Part shown: piece after piece, positions 1 to 12,943 of the stretch
Position numbering within the stretch: the first letter of the stretch is position 1
How the letters are laid out: the number at the start of each line of letters is the position of its first letter
Assembly: GCF_020921035.1 (NCBI RefSeq)
Contig: NC_063157.1
Coordinates: forward strand, 1,736,001 to 1,800,000
DNA length: 64,000 nucleotides
Direction: 5' to 3'
DNA from: Rhodamnia argentea
Taxonomy: Eukaryota > Streptophyta > Magnoliopsida > Myrtales > Myrtaceae
Position numbers and translations under genes: made by a program
Notes under the pieces: generated by a model
What the model was told of the DNA's origin: nothing
Database searches by the model: none
Seen by the model: only the letters and a program-made list of their open reading frames with translations

Positions 1-710
1 GATGGAAGGAATTGACGAAGAGAAATTTCCTTTTTGTTAATGCCCAGATGGGTGGTTGGGATTTGCAAATAGCTGGGAACGACCACATCTATATCTCTTC
101 GCTAGTTGGGGGACATTGAGACTGTCCCAACAACGTTCCAATTCATTGTCCACATTAATTTGCCCACGTTTGGATTTAAGGAAAGTTGCTAGATTGGGAC
201 CCCTCTTCATCACCAATTCACCAGGCTTGGTGTAGTGCCCTTTTCTCGGGACTTTCGTTTAGGCTCTGCCTTTGTTCTTGGCGGACATCGACTCTCCGGT
301 CGTGGGAGTCAAGGGTCAAGGACGTAATGACCAAAAGTTTGCACTAGGGTTTGCCAGGATCAACATGTTCTTGGTGTCTAATCAGTGGGAATGGAGGTAA
401 CTCTTCTCGTCGTTTATGTTCTCTTTGGCCAAACTCGTCGTTTATATCTAAGTGCGATGGATGAACAATACGTTGGGTAAACGATTAACGATGCCTTTCT
501 CGGATGGACTACGGATGAGAACATGAAAAACTCGAAACGGATGTGGCTACCGATAAGTTTTTAAGATGGTCTGAATATACACATATCCAAAGAGCTAGCT
601 CGAAAACTAGAATTCACATGTCGTTAACTGGAGTGGTAATAATCTTTCAATCCGAATGCTGTTATGGGAATCCATGAAATAGGAACGTTCGGAGCCGTGC
701 TATATCTCTC

Positions 711-803
711 ATCTTGGCAGAACTTTTTTTTTTTTCATTTTTGGTCAAAAATCTTGGCAGAACTTTTTTTTTTTCATTTTTGGTCAAAAATCTTGGCAGA
801 ACT
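711..803. repeat. Short tandem direct repeat (about 40-bp unit)
   Basis: The word atcttggcagaactt followed by a T-run and catttttggtcaaaa starts at 711, 751 and 790, giving two full units and a partial third. The units differ almost only in T-run length, so the duplication is recent or recently homogenised. Confidence 0.85.
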
Positions 804-1015
804 TGATTGAGGCCTTTTTCGACCTCAAAATCCAATTTTCCGATGTTTTTCAGGTGGTTCTCAAGCTAATCACCTCAGATATATCAGGTGGCCATGCAAT
901 CCTCATTTTTTTTTTATTAAGCAACAACCATCGTATTAATTGCTTTTTGACTAAGTAAATGGAAACGTCGTGCTTCGAACGCACCTAACAGATATTCTCC
1001 TTCAAGAAATGTCGA

Positions 1016-1065
1016 CCCTTATGCCTTGGGCGACACACGTGCTATAGTGGCCGAGACAAAGGGTC
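1016..1065 (+). other. rrn16 (fragment): NUPT: fragment of plastid 16S rRNA gene
   Basis: The 50 bases include gggcgacacacgtgcta and gagacaaagggtc. They match from memory the conserved plastid/bacterial 16S rRNA segment near E. coli position 1220-1260, with about four substitutions, mostly C-to-T or G-to-A as expected of nuclear plastid DNA after methylation decay. Sequence on either side does not continue the rRNA, so this is a short nuclear insertion and not a functional rRNA gene. Confidence 0.7.
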
Positions 1066-1404
1066 CAGGGCGAGGTTCGGGAGTTCGAAAGGGATTGGTG
1101 ATAGAGACAAGATCAATCCTGCAACAAAACAGAAGAGGTGGACCTACGCATGTGGCTTTTCACTCTCAATGGCACCGTCTTTTGGCCAAAGGTACAAAAT
1201 ACGAACCTCATGGAAATTGTAAGTGTCTTGGCTCTTGCGGCGCATAATGTGTTCACATCTGGGTGATTCCGGGCATAAGGGCTTTTTTTTTATGCATAGA
1301 CTAGATCGATGATGGACTTGACGAGGAGCACTTTCTAAACCGATCAAGGGAAGTGATGTGTGATGGGGCTCCATTTGAATCATATCACCAGGGAAAACAT
1401 CAAG

Positions 1405-1660
1405 AGATTCTCCTATTTGCCTCCAATGCCGACCTCAGTATTGCTTTTTAGTAGTAGTACGAAATTTCACATGATATTTGAGCAGAAATTCCTGATTTCG
1501 AATCTTTCCAATTAAATATGTCCATGCTTAGTACTAGGCAAAAAGACCAAATTAAGCATGAGGTGTAGTGATAGAATAAATAAATACTATACTGCAACTT
1601 CATCTAATAACTTAAACTTTTAGAACAGTTGACAGTGATACCACAAAATCTCACTTTTAT
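1405..1660 (+). mobile_element. Degenerate TRIM-like LTR element copy
   Basis: The internal words tagtactaggcaaaaagacc and ctatttgcctcc, followed by an LTR-like end resembling the element at 16290-16580, mark a heavily diverged relative. It carries no coding capacity. The boundaries are approximate and the copy is old. Confidence 0.5.
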
Positions 1661-3913
1661 GAACATCATAGACATATCTTACTCCTTCGATTCTTCTTCT
1701 TCTTTTGCGTTGCACCCATAGGCGTATTGTTGTTCGACGATAAGAGAGAGAAAAGAGGACAATCGAGGAAATTGAGCGTGCTAAACTTTATACAATCCCG
1801 AGGATGGAAGACGGGAACGTGTTTTTATCTCGCTTGGGGGACCAATGTACCCTTAATCCGCTATCATTGACTAGAGTAGAGAGAGGCATCGCTCGAAAAG
1901 ATTGTCATGCACGAGGGAAAAAGGTTTCCATTAGTGAGGTGTAAAGAAGGAGATGGACTTTGAGTTCACTAGATCATGAAGATTGTGAATGATCTTAATC
2001 AGCTTTAAAGATCAGCACACCAAAGTCTTTCTACCCACAAATCAATGCACACCTCCATTTTATAATCTCACCATGGATTGGGTTAAGAACCTTCTTCTTA
2101 CATCACCTTTATCTCCCAAGTCCCATAAGAAAACATAAACTATTGTGGCATGACAAGATAAGGGTTAGCCTAGTTTTTGTCACGACCAATGATCTTGGAT
2201 TAGCATGCTTAATTAAGGAACATGGCAACTGATCTTTTGATCACTTTGCATCTTTCTTACGTGGATGATTCCTCTTGTTAAGCCTAAGATAGGAGAGTGA
2301 TTCCTCACGCTTTCAATGTGATCTTGACTCCCGGTCGTGCATTGTCATAATTAAAGTTGGAATATGCAAGAAGACCTCCAAAACCCTAAGCCCCCACGGT
2401 TTTAGAGACTTGAAAAACCTTTCAACCTTGATTAGATGATGAAAAGAGCTTTGGAAATGATGACTGAACTCGGTCATCCAACGTTGAAGACGTGCCCTTT
2501 TTCTTCTTGTGGAAAGCTACGCAAAATAAACCAATAGACCATGGACTAGTCTCATTCTTGACCAATAACTAACAAGAAAATCTCAAAAAAGGGTCTCCAA
2601 GAGTCATCAAATTCAAGAACTTTTATTCATTTTCAGCTGAACTTGTTGGACTTAATGATCTCGATGATGAGGAATGCCCATGTTCCAACTTTTAAATTAG
2701 CTAATTTCTTGCTACAGTGCATGGTAAGCAAATGTAAGGCAGATTCAAAGAACATAAGGATCTATCCCATCATGGCATTGATTGCACTCCTGGTTTTTTT
2801 CCAAGATTTTGGGTCCACATGCACTTTAGCCCTCTAGGGTATGGAGTTACATTGACCATCCCCGAACCTTTCGATATCTTCGTTTTGCCGTGTATATTAA
2901 CGCGAGAATTTATAATGTTTACGAAAGTCCGACCAAGCAATATCGTGTGAGTGAAGAAGGCATATGGCAAGACTCGAGGAAGAAGCCTTGGCTAACTCTG
3001 TGCCAAAATTTAGATTTTGCTTGAAGGAAACATCATAAAAGCCATCCTTCAATCCCTTCCCCAACGTTGTCAAGCAATTGAGACGCGACTGTAGTGAACA
3101 CATCAAAGTTAACAAATTTAATCTGCTAAAGTCTATCTACATGTGAATGGATTCGGTGAATTTAGAGTTGACATTTACTTTCTATGTTAATAGTTCTACA
3201 TTTCCTTTAGAACTTCTAGATTTTGCTACAATATATTATCAAACACTCGAGGTTGTTGCAATATATTATCAGGCGTTTGACATCTGATAATACAAGTAGT
3301 GAAAAGTAGATATTTAGAGGCTTTTCACAGGTTTCAAGAGTAAACAATGAAGGGTATAGTCTAACACTCCCTTATCTAGTTGGGAAAGTCATCGCGTGAC
3401 ATCCATTGTTCGGTTAAATTTAGTCGTACGCGTTAAGTTACCGAGTATTTAGTGCAATAGAGTTTCTAACATATATCATATCTCTATCTCTGGTTACAAA
3501 TTTTTGAAGTGTATTTTGAGAATATCGCATTCAGCGCATCTCAATCACCGATCAAAGATTCAAAATTGCTACTGGTGGATCTCGAGAACTAACCCCTCGA
3601 CTTTGATTCCGCTCTTTTTTTTTTTGCAAATCATTGAAGAACCACTTTTTAGATCTTATAAAGTTATAAATGAACACCCCCCCCTCCCCCCAAAAAAAAA
3701 AAAAAAAAAGAAAGAGAAACGAAAGGACGTTAAAAAGGAATGGGGGTTGTAAGATTCTAGTCGTGGGGGTGATGATTTTGTCATCAATTATTCCTTGGTT
3801 GATCATGAAATATCATTGCAAGGAAGTACACATATGCGGCGCGTGAGGGTAGGGATTCAATCAAGAGGGCAAACATATGAAAAGCCACAAAAGAGGGAGG
3901 GTGATATGGATGT

Positions 3914-4260
3914 GTGTGTGTATATATAAAGAGCATATACTACATGACTCCACAAACTTCAAATTATGTTTATTGTGACACGAATACTCTCAATTTCTTC
4001 GTGTCAAGAAAAAACCCAAACTTATATGTGTGTGACATATATATCCTCTATTATAGTTTCATTCCGGGAATATTTATCACACTAATAAAATTCGAGATTT
4101 TTTACGACGCAAATAAAAGTTCGGGACATTTGTGTCCAAATGGGAGAGTTTAGGGTTTTTTATGATACAAAAAAAAATTTGGGGTGCTTGTGTCACAATG
4201 TGAATAGACCGGAATTTTCTGCGGGATTAACCCAATTTTAAATAAACGTGTCCCGAATTA
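3914..4260. repeat. Arm of a fold-back/MITE family
   Basis: It has repeated motifs of the type 'gtgtcacaa...aattcgggac' separated by T- or A-runs, like those at 5.2-6.3 kb. The alternating 'dry' phrases around tgtgtc and aaatttggg are typical of short non-autonomous plant fold-back elements. No protein is supported. Boundaries are uncertain. Confidence 0.4.
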
Positions 4261-5234
4261 CATGTTAGTGGTTGGGTATGATGAGTAGCCATCAAATTGA
4301 AGAAAATGTAAAAGATAAATAAATGCATATGACCAAATATATGTAAGCACGAGGGGGGGAAAAAAAGAGGAACGAAGTGGTGGGGTCTCAGGCAAGCAAA
4401 AGATAAGGATACCCACGACAAATGTGGATGATTATGAGTACATGGAGGAAATCATGTTTTATAAAACGTGGTCCAAACATCGAACCACACTGCTGGAGCG
4501 GCCGGCCGTCGCGTCGACATGGAATATTAATATTAACCACACTATAAAAAGTTCAATTAAACTATTCTTGTTAATCGTCTTGTATGCTGACGTCACCTAG
4601 CTTAAAAATTAAAACCCACTCCTAAGTTCAAAATAGAAATGTCCCACTATCTTGTGCTGCTTAAATCTCCGCCCCTTATTTTACGTCCGCGTGCCCCTGT
4701 CGACACCAAAAAATGTCCAAGTGCTTGGCGTCGACAGCTCGACCGATAGAGGCTGGTCGAGGGAGCGGCGGAGGCAGAAAGCTGTCGAGCGTCGAGAGTA
4801 GTTAGTCGGCAAAATGCGATCGAGCAGCGGAGTCGACGTGAACTGTAATTTGTACAAAGAACCGCCATCCTATCCAAGAAATGCGCACCATTCGTCTTTG
4901 CTTTCGATTTACCCTTACATCTTTTTTCATTATTGATTTTGTTTTCTCGTTAGCAAGATAAAAAATGGCAAATATAATTGAAATAGAAAGCTAAAATTAA
5001 CCATGGAAGACAAACTAAACGTGGCCCCATGCTTTCATTTGAATGGATTTACTGATGAAGATGGACCAACATATCGGCACGCATCATATATTTATTATAG
5101 CTCGCTTTCCTAATTTTTATTAATTTCCTGCGTAGACAGTTAACTGGACATTCCTATGTGTACAATTTTGAAAGTGCAGTAATTGCAATTAGTGAGAGCA
5201 AAATAATAAAATTTGCGCGACTTTCTTGTATAGT

Positions 5235-6315
5235 AATTATTAGGGTAAAAGTCACCAAAACGATACGATTATTCCAAACCTTTTTTGTTACACTGACAAT
5301 TTCTCAAACTTGTATCCGACATATTTATCCCAAATTTACACTCGTATGGAGCATTTAGCCCAAACTTTTTTTTTTATGTCATAAAAAATCTCAAACTTGT
5401 ACCTATGTCATACATCGAGGCCAAATTTTTTTTATGATACTAATAATCTCAAACTTAGACCCGTGCCATAAATTTACTCTCCGTCGATATTTTACTTCCT
5501 TCCTCCTTTGTCTTCGCCCACTGGCACTGCCCAGACCTTTGTTGTTTTTTTCGTCCATGTAAGCAGCCACATAAGATCTTTAGTGGTACTCGTTAAAGGA
5601 ATTTTGACAAAGGAAAAATATGTTGCACGAGTATAAGTTTAAGGTATATTAGGGTTGAACGTGGTTCTAGGGTAGAATCGGGAATTAGAGTACCGATTTT
5701 AGGTTTCACGTTCCAAAAATTGGAGAATCGATCCTGACGGGTAGGTTCCACGTGGATGGAACCTAAAACAAGTCTTTGTGTTTTTTTTGTTATATGTCTT
5801 CATATAATCATGCGGTATTCAATGGCGTCCGATGTCGAGTATGTAATCCGAAACCACTAGTTTGAGATTCTTTTTCGATGATATTAATGTCTGAAACTTT
5901 TACTTTGTTAATATTTCATATTATTCACGTGTCTAAATATAAATTGTGGTTAGTGGATTACATCGGCAAATTGTGTTAGTTGGATGATGATTCACTACAA
6001 TCATCTAATTAATAATACATGTGGAACCCGTGACGGGGTAGGTCTCACCCTAGATTCGAAAATACGCAGGGCCGACGCATGGACCGTAGGTTCCAAATAG
6101 AACCTAGACCGACTTTGAAACTGTTTACCCTTAGATATATGTGTCACACGAGAATATATTTGGAGTAAATGTGTCACGCTAATATAAGTTTGGATTTTTA
6201 ACGTCACAATAAATATTTTGGGTAAATGTGTCACACAAGTATAAATTTAGAGACATAGTATAGAGTAAATATTTTGTGTAAACGTGTTACGATGGACATA
6301 ATTTGATATTTTTGG
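5235..6315. repeat. Long fold-back (inverted-repeat) element
   Basis: The left arm (about 5240-5480) has phrases such as tctcaaacttgta and catatttatcccaaattt. Their complements recur in the right arm (about 6115-6310) as aagtttggatttt and tttggagtaaatgtgtca. A second inner inverted pair built on ggttccacgtgg-like words lies at about 5690-5780 and 6015-6105. The structure suggests one nested fold-back element, or two, without coding capacity. Confidence 0.5.
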
Positions 6316-7210
6316 GCGACTCTTTGCCTAGTTGTTATTAACAAATTAATCATCTCGAAGAACAAGTCGCTTAGAGTCATCGGACTCGTGCCGATTATTT
6401 CTACATTATCGAATTTGGTAGAGACAAGCTCGTCCAGAATCTCACCATGTATTGATTTCGTCCATCATTTTACCGTTGCAAAATGATGTGCAACTTTTTT
6501 CTTCTAAAGGGTGCTGCTGTCCTTTTGTCCTCATCTATCTCGCACAATCTTATAAGGCACACCATCGTTGTGATTTCACTTGCCAAAATCGGAAATTTAC
6601 ACGTGTTTGCGTTTGAACCTTGCTTGTGTCGCGGGGCCGGCAGATTTGGCCACGGAACTAACCCGTGCAGCGCCTGGCAAGCCAAGAACATCAAGCCAGC
6701 CTTCTTTCTCACGTTGTCCATTAGAATAGTTAGGCGAATATCTTATCCGTATCGGATCATGCCACACTCGCCTAAGTTCGGGCGTCCAATTTATCGAGCG
6801 AGACGGGCAGAACACTTTAAGTACCACAGCTGGTTTCGCCTTTCATGGTCTCATCAGGGAAGCGGTATCGGCTCCCAGCCGGTTTGTGCACGGGAGGCCT
6901 ATCCCGCCTTCTGAGCTCATAGAGATGTAGTCTTTCTATCATAGAATTCCTAGCATAAACCACTCTAACACCGTTCCCACGAACCATTTGCATTTTCCCC
7001 TATGCATCCCTCATTCACCTTGACGACACCGGCGAGTTCCCCTCACAAGAGTACACAAGAACGATTGCGGACACGAAATTTCTAGTCCGTGTCACTTGCG
7101 TAATGATTCTTTTTACTCCATGAGTGTGCCAAACGAAAGTTGGCATTCATATACGAACTTGTGTCGGATCGGGAAAGATCCAAATATATGGAGAATAAGA
7201 TAAAAGACGG

Positions 7211-7212
<2 letters not shown>

Positions 7213-7249
<37 letters not shown>
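7213..7249. repeat. (TA)n microsatellite
   Basis: An uninterrupted AT dinucleotide run of about 37 bp. Confidence 0.95.
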
Positions 7250-7253
<4 letters not shown>

Positions 7254-8140
7254 CCAGTTTTCTTCGTAAATTCTTGCCTAACTCAATTCAGTTGCAAGTT
7301 ACGTGGGTTGACTTGTACTTTTCTTATTCCTACCACGAAAGGGAGGTCGGTGGTAGACTTGATGAATAGGTGAATTCTGGAGAGCTACGACTACATTTAC
7401 TCTTGATTTGAAAAATATGAATTTTTCATAGCAGCGGCCGTACCTAATTTCAAGCGTGTTAGGTTTAAATGGATCCATTAAGCAATCGCACTTGATGCCC
7501 GAAAAGATTTAAATTCAAAACCTTCTATTCTGAATATCATGTGAAATTTGTAGGGTCACACTGCCAATTTCTTTAAAAGGTACTATACGAAAGGATGATT
7601 TAATATTTAAATATTCTCTTATTTGCGATTAGTAGATTGTCTGTTGCCAACGCATAATTAAGATGTAATCAACAGGCCTAATTGCACTCAACCTGGAAAC
7701 TCTGAATTCTTGCATTTTCTTGCTGCACAAGTCCTCCGCTCGAAGAATGGGGATGAAGCAAATCCTCTTTTACTCGTTCCTCCCACCAATGAGCGAATGC
7801 CAAGAAGAGAGCTTTTCCCATCAAATTTTCTTGCATCCTACGGAGCGAAACTCCAATTTAATTAAGCCGCAAATGACTCTCTTATCCCACCCCTCACAAA
7901 AACCCCGCCTTTCCATTAATCTAATCTCTCCAGCGAAGGTGACGTGACTGGGATGGTTACGCAAGTTTACAGCAGTAAAACCAGATGCTGAACCGCTCAA
8001 AAAGGACAGGATTTCGAGAAAAGCAAGAGATGTTAGAAACAGAACAGTTTGTGTCTCTCTCTCGGGAAGAAAACAAATAATTTTTGCTTGATTTACTCGG
8101 ACTCCTCAACTAACAAGTAGCTTTCACATTTGTCCGTTTC

Positions 8141-8630
8141 CCCCCCTCTCTCTCTCTCTCTGAAGACTTTGGACTAGTGTGTGCTCGTGTCCGGGATTGT
8201 GTGGTAGGGTGAAGTGTAGACGGAGTGTGAGGATTTGAAAAAAAAAAAAACAAGGGGGCAAAGGTTGGGTTTTTTCTTTTCTTTTCTCTCTGGGGTTGAA
8301 CAGAGAGAGAACAGAGAGAGGAGAGAGAGAGAGAGAGGTCATCTTCTTAAGACCCTTTTAAAGGGGGAGGTCAGACATAGCACGCTTTTGCTTGTTGAGC
8401 TGGACAATCCGACGTTTATTTAGGGGACGAGGCCGGGGGTTGCGTGCATAGTGCTCTCAAAATCCCATTTTTCCTGTTCTGGGTTTTTTGGGCAAAGGGA
8501 ATCTTTATCATCTTCTGTCCCTCTTTTTCTCTTGCCTCCTCTTCTTCTTCATCTGAGAAAATCACCCTTCCTTTACAATATACCTTCCTATCTCGCATAA
8601 AGAGAGAGAGAGAGAGAGAGAGAGAGGAGG
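8141..8630. repeat. CT/GA microsatellite cluster in Aux/IAA leader
   Basis: Pyrimidine-rich CT runs (about 8141-8162) and GA runs (about 8297-8338 and 8600-8627) lie 600-1080 bp upstream of the Aux/IAA start codon. CT/GA tracts are common in plant core promoters and 5' leaders, so the transcription start probably lies near here. No clear TATA box was identified. Confidence 0.6.
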
Positions 8631-9223
8631 TGTATCCACTAAGCGTGCCAATAATTAAAACCAAAGTCATATATCATTCCTCCCTATCATAGCTCTCTTT
8701 ATTTGCTTTTGGGAGAGCGTTGATCATTGCTAGTTTTCTCTCTCTTTCGCTTTTGCTTGGTGGGGGTTTTTGTTTTTGTATCTGTTCTTCTCGGGCTGGT
8801 TATAAGAACCTAAGATATGGGTGGTTTTTTCAGTTTGTGCTCCTTGTGTTTCCCTCGAGTGTTTTGATTCTCTGAAAGGCCGTGTCTCGTTCTTGATACC
8901 TGGTTAATGCTTTTGGCTGGTTTTTAAGGATGTGGGTCTTCGTGACTCTTTGCGTTGGCTGAGTAGCTACGATTCCTAGGATAGGTAAAGTCTGAAAGTT
9001 CCTATTTGGCTTTGGCTTCTTCTCTTCCTGGTTCTTCTTAAGCTCAATCCCATGTGGTTTTGGGGTTGAAGTGACTCTTGCGTGTAGAAATCCAACTTTC
9101 ATGCGATTTTTTCTCATTTAACTTTGGTGGTTTTGTTTTTTGTTTCAGTGAAACAAGTACGTTTTTTTCTTTTTGCCCTCCCTCAACCAGTCACTTTTGA
9201 GTCTCTCTTCTGGGTGGTAGCAT

Positions 9224-11483
9224 ATGGAAGGAGTTTCAGGAAATGGACTGGCCGGTCCTCAACTACTGGATTTGATGCCCAATAACAGAGAATGGCTTGT
9301 GATGATTGATGGAGCCAAAGCTCGTGGTTCTTCAGAAGAGAAAAAGCTGGAGCTCAGACTTGGTCCACCAGGCACTGATGACTGGTGCAACCTAAAACAG
9401 GACACGAACAGCAAGAGAAGAGACGAGGCACTCCTCTCCTTCGGCCGCTTGCCTTCCATGGCATCCGCACAAATCGCCGCCAACAATGGTGGGCACCAAG
9501 CCCACAAGTTTGGCTCCTCAGAAGCGCTGGCATCTCCATGGCCTGGTACAAGTTACAAAGAGAATTGCCAAAAACTGCAAGAGCAAGAGCAGATGAAGCC
9601 ACCCAGGTCATATCACCAGTTCCCATCAACGATCTCTCAGGGCAAGAACTTGCCTTTCTCGCCTAAGGAGGCTTCACAGTCCAACTGCAACCATAAAGGT
9701 TTGAACTTGCAGGATTCAGGAGTGAAGAAGGCATTTTCACAAGCCTCTGCCTCTGCCTCTGCTGCAAATACAGCTGTTCCCAGTGTCTCTCAGAAAAGGT
9801 ACTCGGAATTATTCATGTTGGGTACACGGCATTAATTTTCCTCTTAACCTTTCACATGATGATTCTTCCTGGAATACCTGCTAAGGTGGCTCCTTTTATT
9901 GCTTTTTTTCCATTCATGCTGTTTCTTCAGCTTTTCTGGCAGCACAGCCTCTTCCCTCTTTCATCCCTTTTCTTGCAAGTTTTGCCTTTTCCCTGCTATA
10001 TGTTCTCTGTATCTGTCAAAAGGGTTAAAAAGGGATGTTTACACGTAAAGATTGTCGCAGACGAGTTGTTTCCTGCGTTTATCAACTCTAGTAAAAAAAT
10101 ATATTTTGCTTGGTATTTAGAGATTCTTAAACATATTAATCCCTACCCAGGGGATTTTTTTTTTTTTTTGGGTTTCTCGCATCTGCTTCTGCTTGCTTCA
10201 TTCTCACTAGGCTGAAAAAAATACTCTTCTCCTAGCTACAAAGCCGTTCTAACTCAATTGGCTTTGCTTCTATCTTTTTGGTTGCTATCTCTGGATATTC
10301 TTGAAAGCAGAACTGCGCCTGCTCCAGTGGTGGGGTGGCCTCCAATTCGTTCATTCAGGAAAAACATCACCAGCAACAGTTCCGCCAAACCATCTCCTGA
10401 GCCTCAAAATGACACCCCAAACAAGGTAGCTAGGGAAGACAAACCCGTCGAAACCTGCGAAAAGAAGGGCATGTTTGTGAAGATCAACATGGATGGTGTC
10501 CCCATTGGAAGGAAAGTTGATCTCAAAGCCTATGACAGCTATGAGAAGCTGTCATCTGCTGTTGATGAACTCTTCAGAGGCCTTCTTGCAGGTTATAACC
10601 ATTGTGGAGAACTATATAAAATCCTTAAATTACTTCATTTAGGAATATTGTAATACATGTTCCGTTTATTTATTTTTAGGGGGTGAAGAAGAAGATTAGC
10701 TGACGATGTCCTTGGTTTTTGTTTTTCTTCTTATTGTCCAGCCCAACAAGATTCCTCAGCTGGTGGAATCAACAAGAAGCAAGAGGAGGAGAAACCAATT
10801 ACAGGTGTATTGGATGGGAGAGGGGAATATACCCTTGTTTATGAGGATAATGAAGGAGACAGGATGCTTGTTGGGGATGTGCCATGGCGGTAAGCATCCT
10901 AATCTCTCGGTGGATGGATCTGATGCATTAAGATTATTATTCTCCTCCGCATTTTTATATTACAGGGCTTAACATGAAGCCATTAGTGGGCTCGTCGTTT
11001 CATGTTTTGACGTTGTTTAGCGTACTCTGGACAATGCGCGGAATTTTCACCCACATCACTATTCTTTTACCTATTCTAGGTTGAATGTTCGGTTTGGGTG
11101 CACTCGGAGCTCGATGTAGTGGAATGTCGTCTATAGACGTATAGAGAATTGGATTCTTGAATTCTTGCATTTGGAAGTTGGTTTGGTCTGTGATATCAAT
11201 GTACAGAAAGTACCATCTTGTTAGTATTCTAATATATTGCTGCATGTATGGTTTCGCAGCATGTTTGTATCCACCGTCAAGCGATTGCGGGTGCTGAAAA
11301 GCTCTGAAGTTTCCGCGCTGTGCCGTAAGTTTGTGCTTTGTTTGCATACAGGGACTAAAAATTCTTGCTCCATGTTGTGTTCTAATCGAACTTTCTTCTT
11401 GTTTTTTTTATTTTGTCCCAGTTGGTACCAAGCATGACAAGAACAGCCTTGAAATGAAGACTAATCAGAAGATTTTTTCATGA
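9224..11483 (+). CDS. Aux/IAA auxin-responsive repressor, IAA26/IAA18-like
   Basis: Five exons (9224-9798, 10311-10591, 10742-10889, 11260-11324, 11422-11483) join in phase with GT-AG introns to a 376-aa protein. Domain I is LELRLGPPG at residues 42-50, an EAR motif that recruits TOPLESS co-repressors. Domain II is [13 protein letters not shown] near residue 198, the degron bound by TIR1/AFB receptors with auxin. The C-terminal PB1 domain has the invariant lysine in FVKINMDG and the acidic OPCA stretch YEDNEGD, through which it pairs with ARF transcription factors. The start MEGVSGNG, the early LLDLMP motif and the long spacer match the IAA26/IAA18 group. A leader intron at about 8985-9148 is possible (gtaaag donor, tgtttcag acceptor). 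It acts in the nucleus as a short-lived transcriptional repressor. Family assignment is firm; the exact orthologue is less certain. Confidence 0.95.
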
Positions 11484-12943
11484 AGGATTCCCCGAGGAAG
11501 AGAAGACACTATCTTGTGTTCATGTTTGACATTTGACTTGAGATCTTTGATCAATGAGAAGTAAAATTATCTGTGAGCTAACTGCGTAGGATTTCCGAAG
11601 TAGGATTTCCGAAGCAACGTTGATTCGAGAGGATCGTTTGGGTTTGCTCTTGTTGGTGATATCCTCTTGGTTTTTGTAAAAAGACAGCAGGAACCGGTTT
11701 TGGGTTCATGTAATATTGAATGCTAAGAAGTTATGTGAGAGATTTTCAGATACTTACAATCCTTCTTTTTCCTCCTCCAGTTAGAAAATCTTTATGCCCC
11801 TTATGCGGTTGGGTTTCTAAGTTAGAAGAGAGAACGATTGGTTGAAGCCTCTTGTTTTCCAAGCACTGCAGTTGGTTCTGAATCCAAACGACTGTTTTAT
11901 GTCTAACTGACCATTCCATTTGACTTTGATGTGTAAGTTTTCAATGGGGGGAAATTCTTCTGATGCCAAACAAGCGTCGTTTGACCTCTAACCTCTGCTG
12001 TCCGAAAGCCTTTTCTCACCTGTTGAATGGACTAAAAACTTCAGTTTGCAACAGTTTTCTTATCTTAAATAAAAGTAAATATTCCGAGTGATTTACTCAA
12101 GGAAGACTAGGTTGTCCATGAACGGGTCAATCAGAACATTTTAATGCACATACCGCTATATATATATATGCTTTTCTAACTAGGTCTATGACTGAGGATA
12201 ACATGGTCTCTATCTGATTTGGTGCTCAGTTTCAGATTTGATCCGACAGATCAAAGATTTAAGTAAGTTCGATCGAACATATCTTAGAACTAATTAAGGT
12301 GAGCACAGGCACAACTAATCTTTCATGGCTCGTCGTCAACTCCAGAAAAATTATCCGATCCTCCCGGAGCACTGCCTTCTCATATCTTTGATTCTCAATC
12401 ATCTGATGTATATGATACACAGAGACTGACATGTATGGAGCGCGTTTCGGCGACATTAGAGCTGAGATGTACCGAGAGCAACGCACGTGGAGCAGCTTGC
12501 ACAAATTGGTCATCTTCACATCCAATCTTTCAAAATTCCGCCTGTTCTTTTATCCCCTGTGAACTAAAGTCACTACCATTCAAAGGCTTCTGTTGGGTGA
12601 TGAAAAGTGAATAAAAGGCACGACCTTTCTTGATTTGTCATTCACTTATGCAAACAACAGTTCAACATCTGTACATGTCAATTGCTTTGGCAGGGCTTTC
12701 TTGATGAGCTAAAAATTAGAGGCTCTTAAAGACTGTTTTATTCTTTCGGGTTAGGTGCTGAGAGTCAATGCCCCCCACAGGCAATTAAACAAAAATGGCT
12801 TGGAATCTTTGAAATGGGTCCTTTTCGTTGCGGTGCTGCCTAACTTGAGGGACAAACCTCAAGTGGTGGTTGTCCCTCAAGTGATGGTCTCCATACCGAA
12901 GGAATCACTCGTTCGTGCGCTCGCTCGCTCGCGCCCACGTGTG
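11484..12943 (+). other. Aux/IAA 3' flank and intergenic DNA
   Basis: The Aux/IAA 3' untranslated region presumably occupies the first few hundred bases. An aataaa word near 12066 is one possible polyadenylation signal. I see no further gene before the duplicated block that begins at about 12944. Confidence 0.4.

Larger units (their letters stand above)
1..8050. other. Intergenic, repeat-rich, no gene recognised
   Basis: No ORF here is longer than 143 codons or resembles a known protein. The stretch holds a plastid rRNA scrap, a degenerate TRIM-like copy, a tandem 40-bp repeat, fold-back elements near 4 and 5.2-6.3 kb and an AT microsatellite, each listed separately where supportable. The rest (about 1.7-3.9 kb and 6.3-7.9 kb) is AT-rich sequence in which I see no gene structure. 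Confidence 0.6.

Noticed and set aside
3660-3720. Poly-C/poly-A run producing Lys-rich and Phe-rich ORFs on both strands
   Set aside because: Low-complexity homopolymer runs, not coding.
4490-4900. GC-richer island with an ORF of 76 codons on the minus strand
   Set aside because: Short, no domain, no splice context; probably repeat-derived.
6483-6914. 143-codon + strand ORF
   Set aside because: No recognisable domain, odd composition and no splice or promoter context; treated as chance in intergenic DNA.
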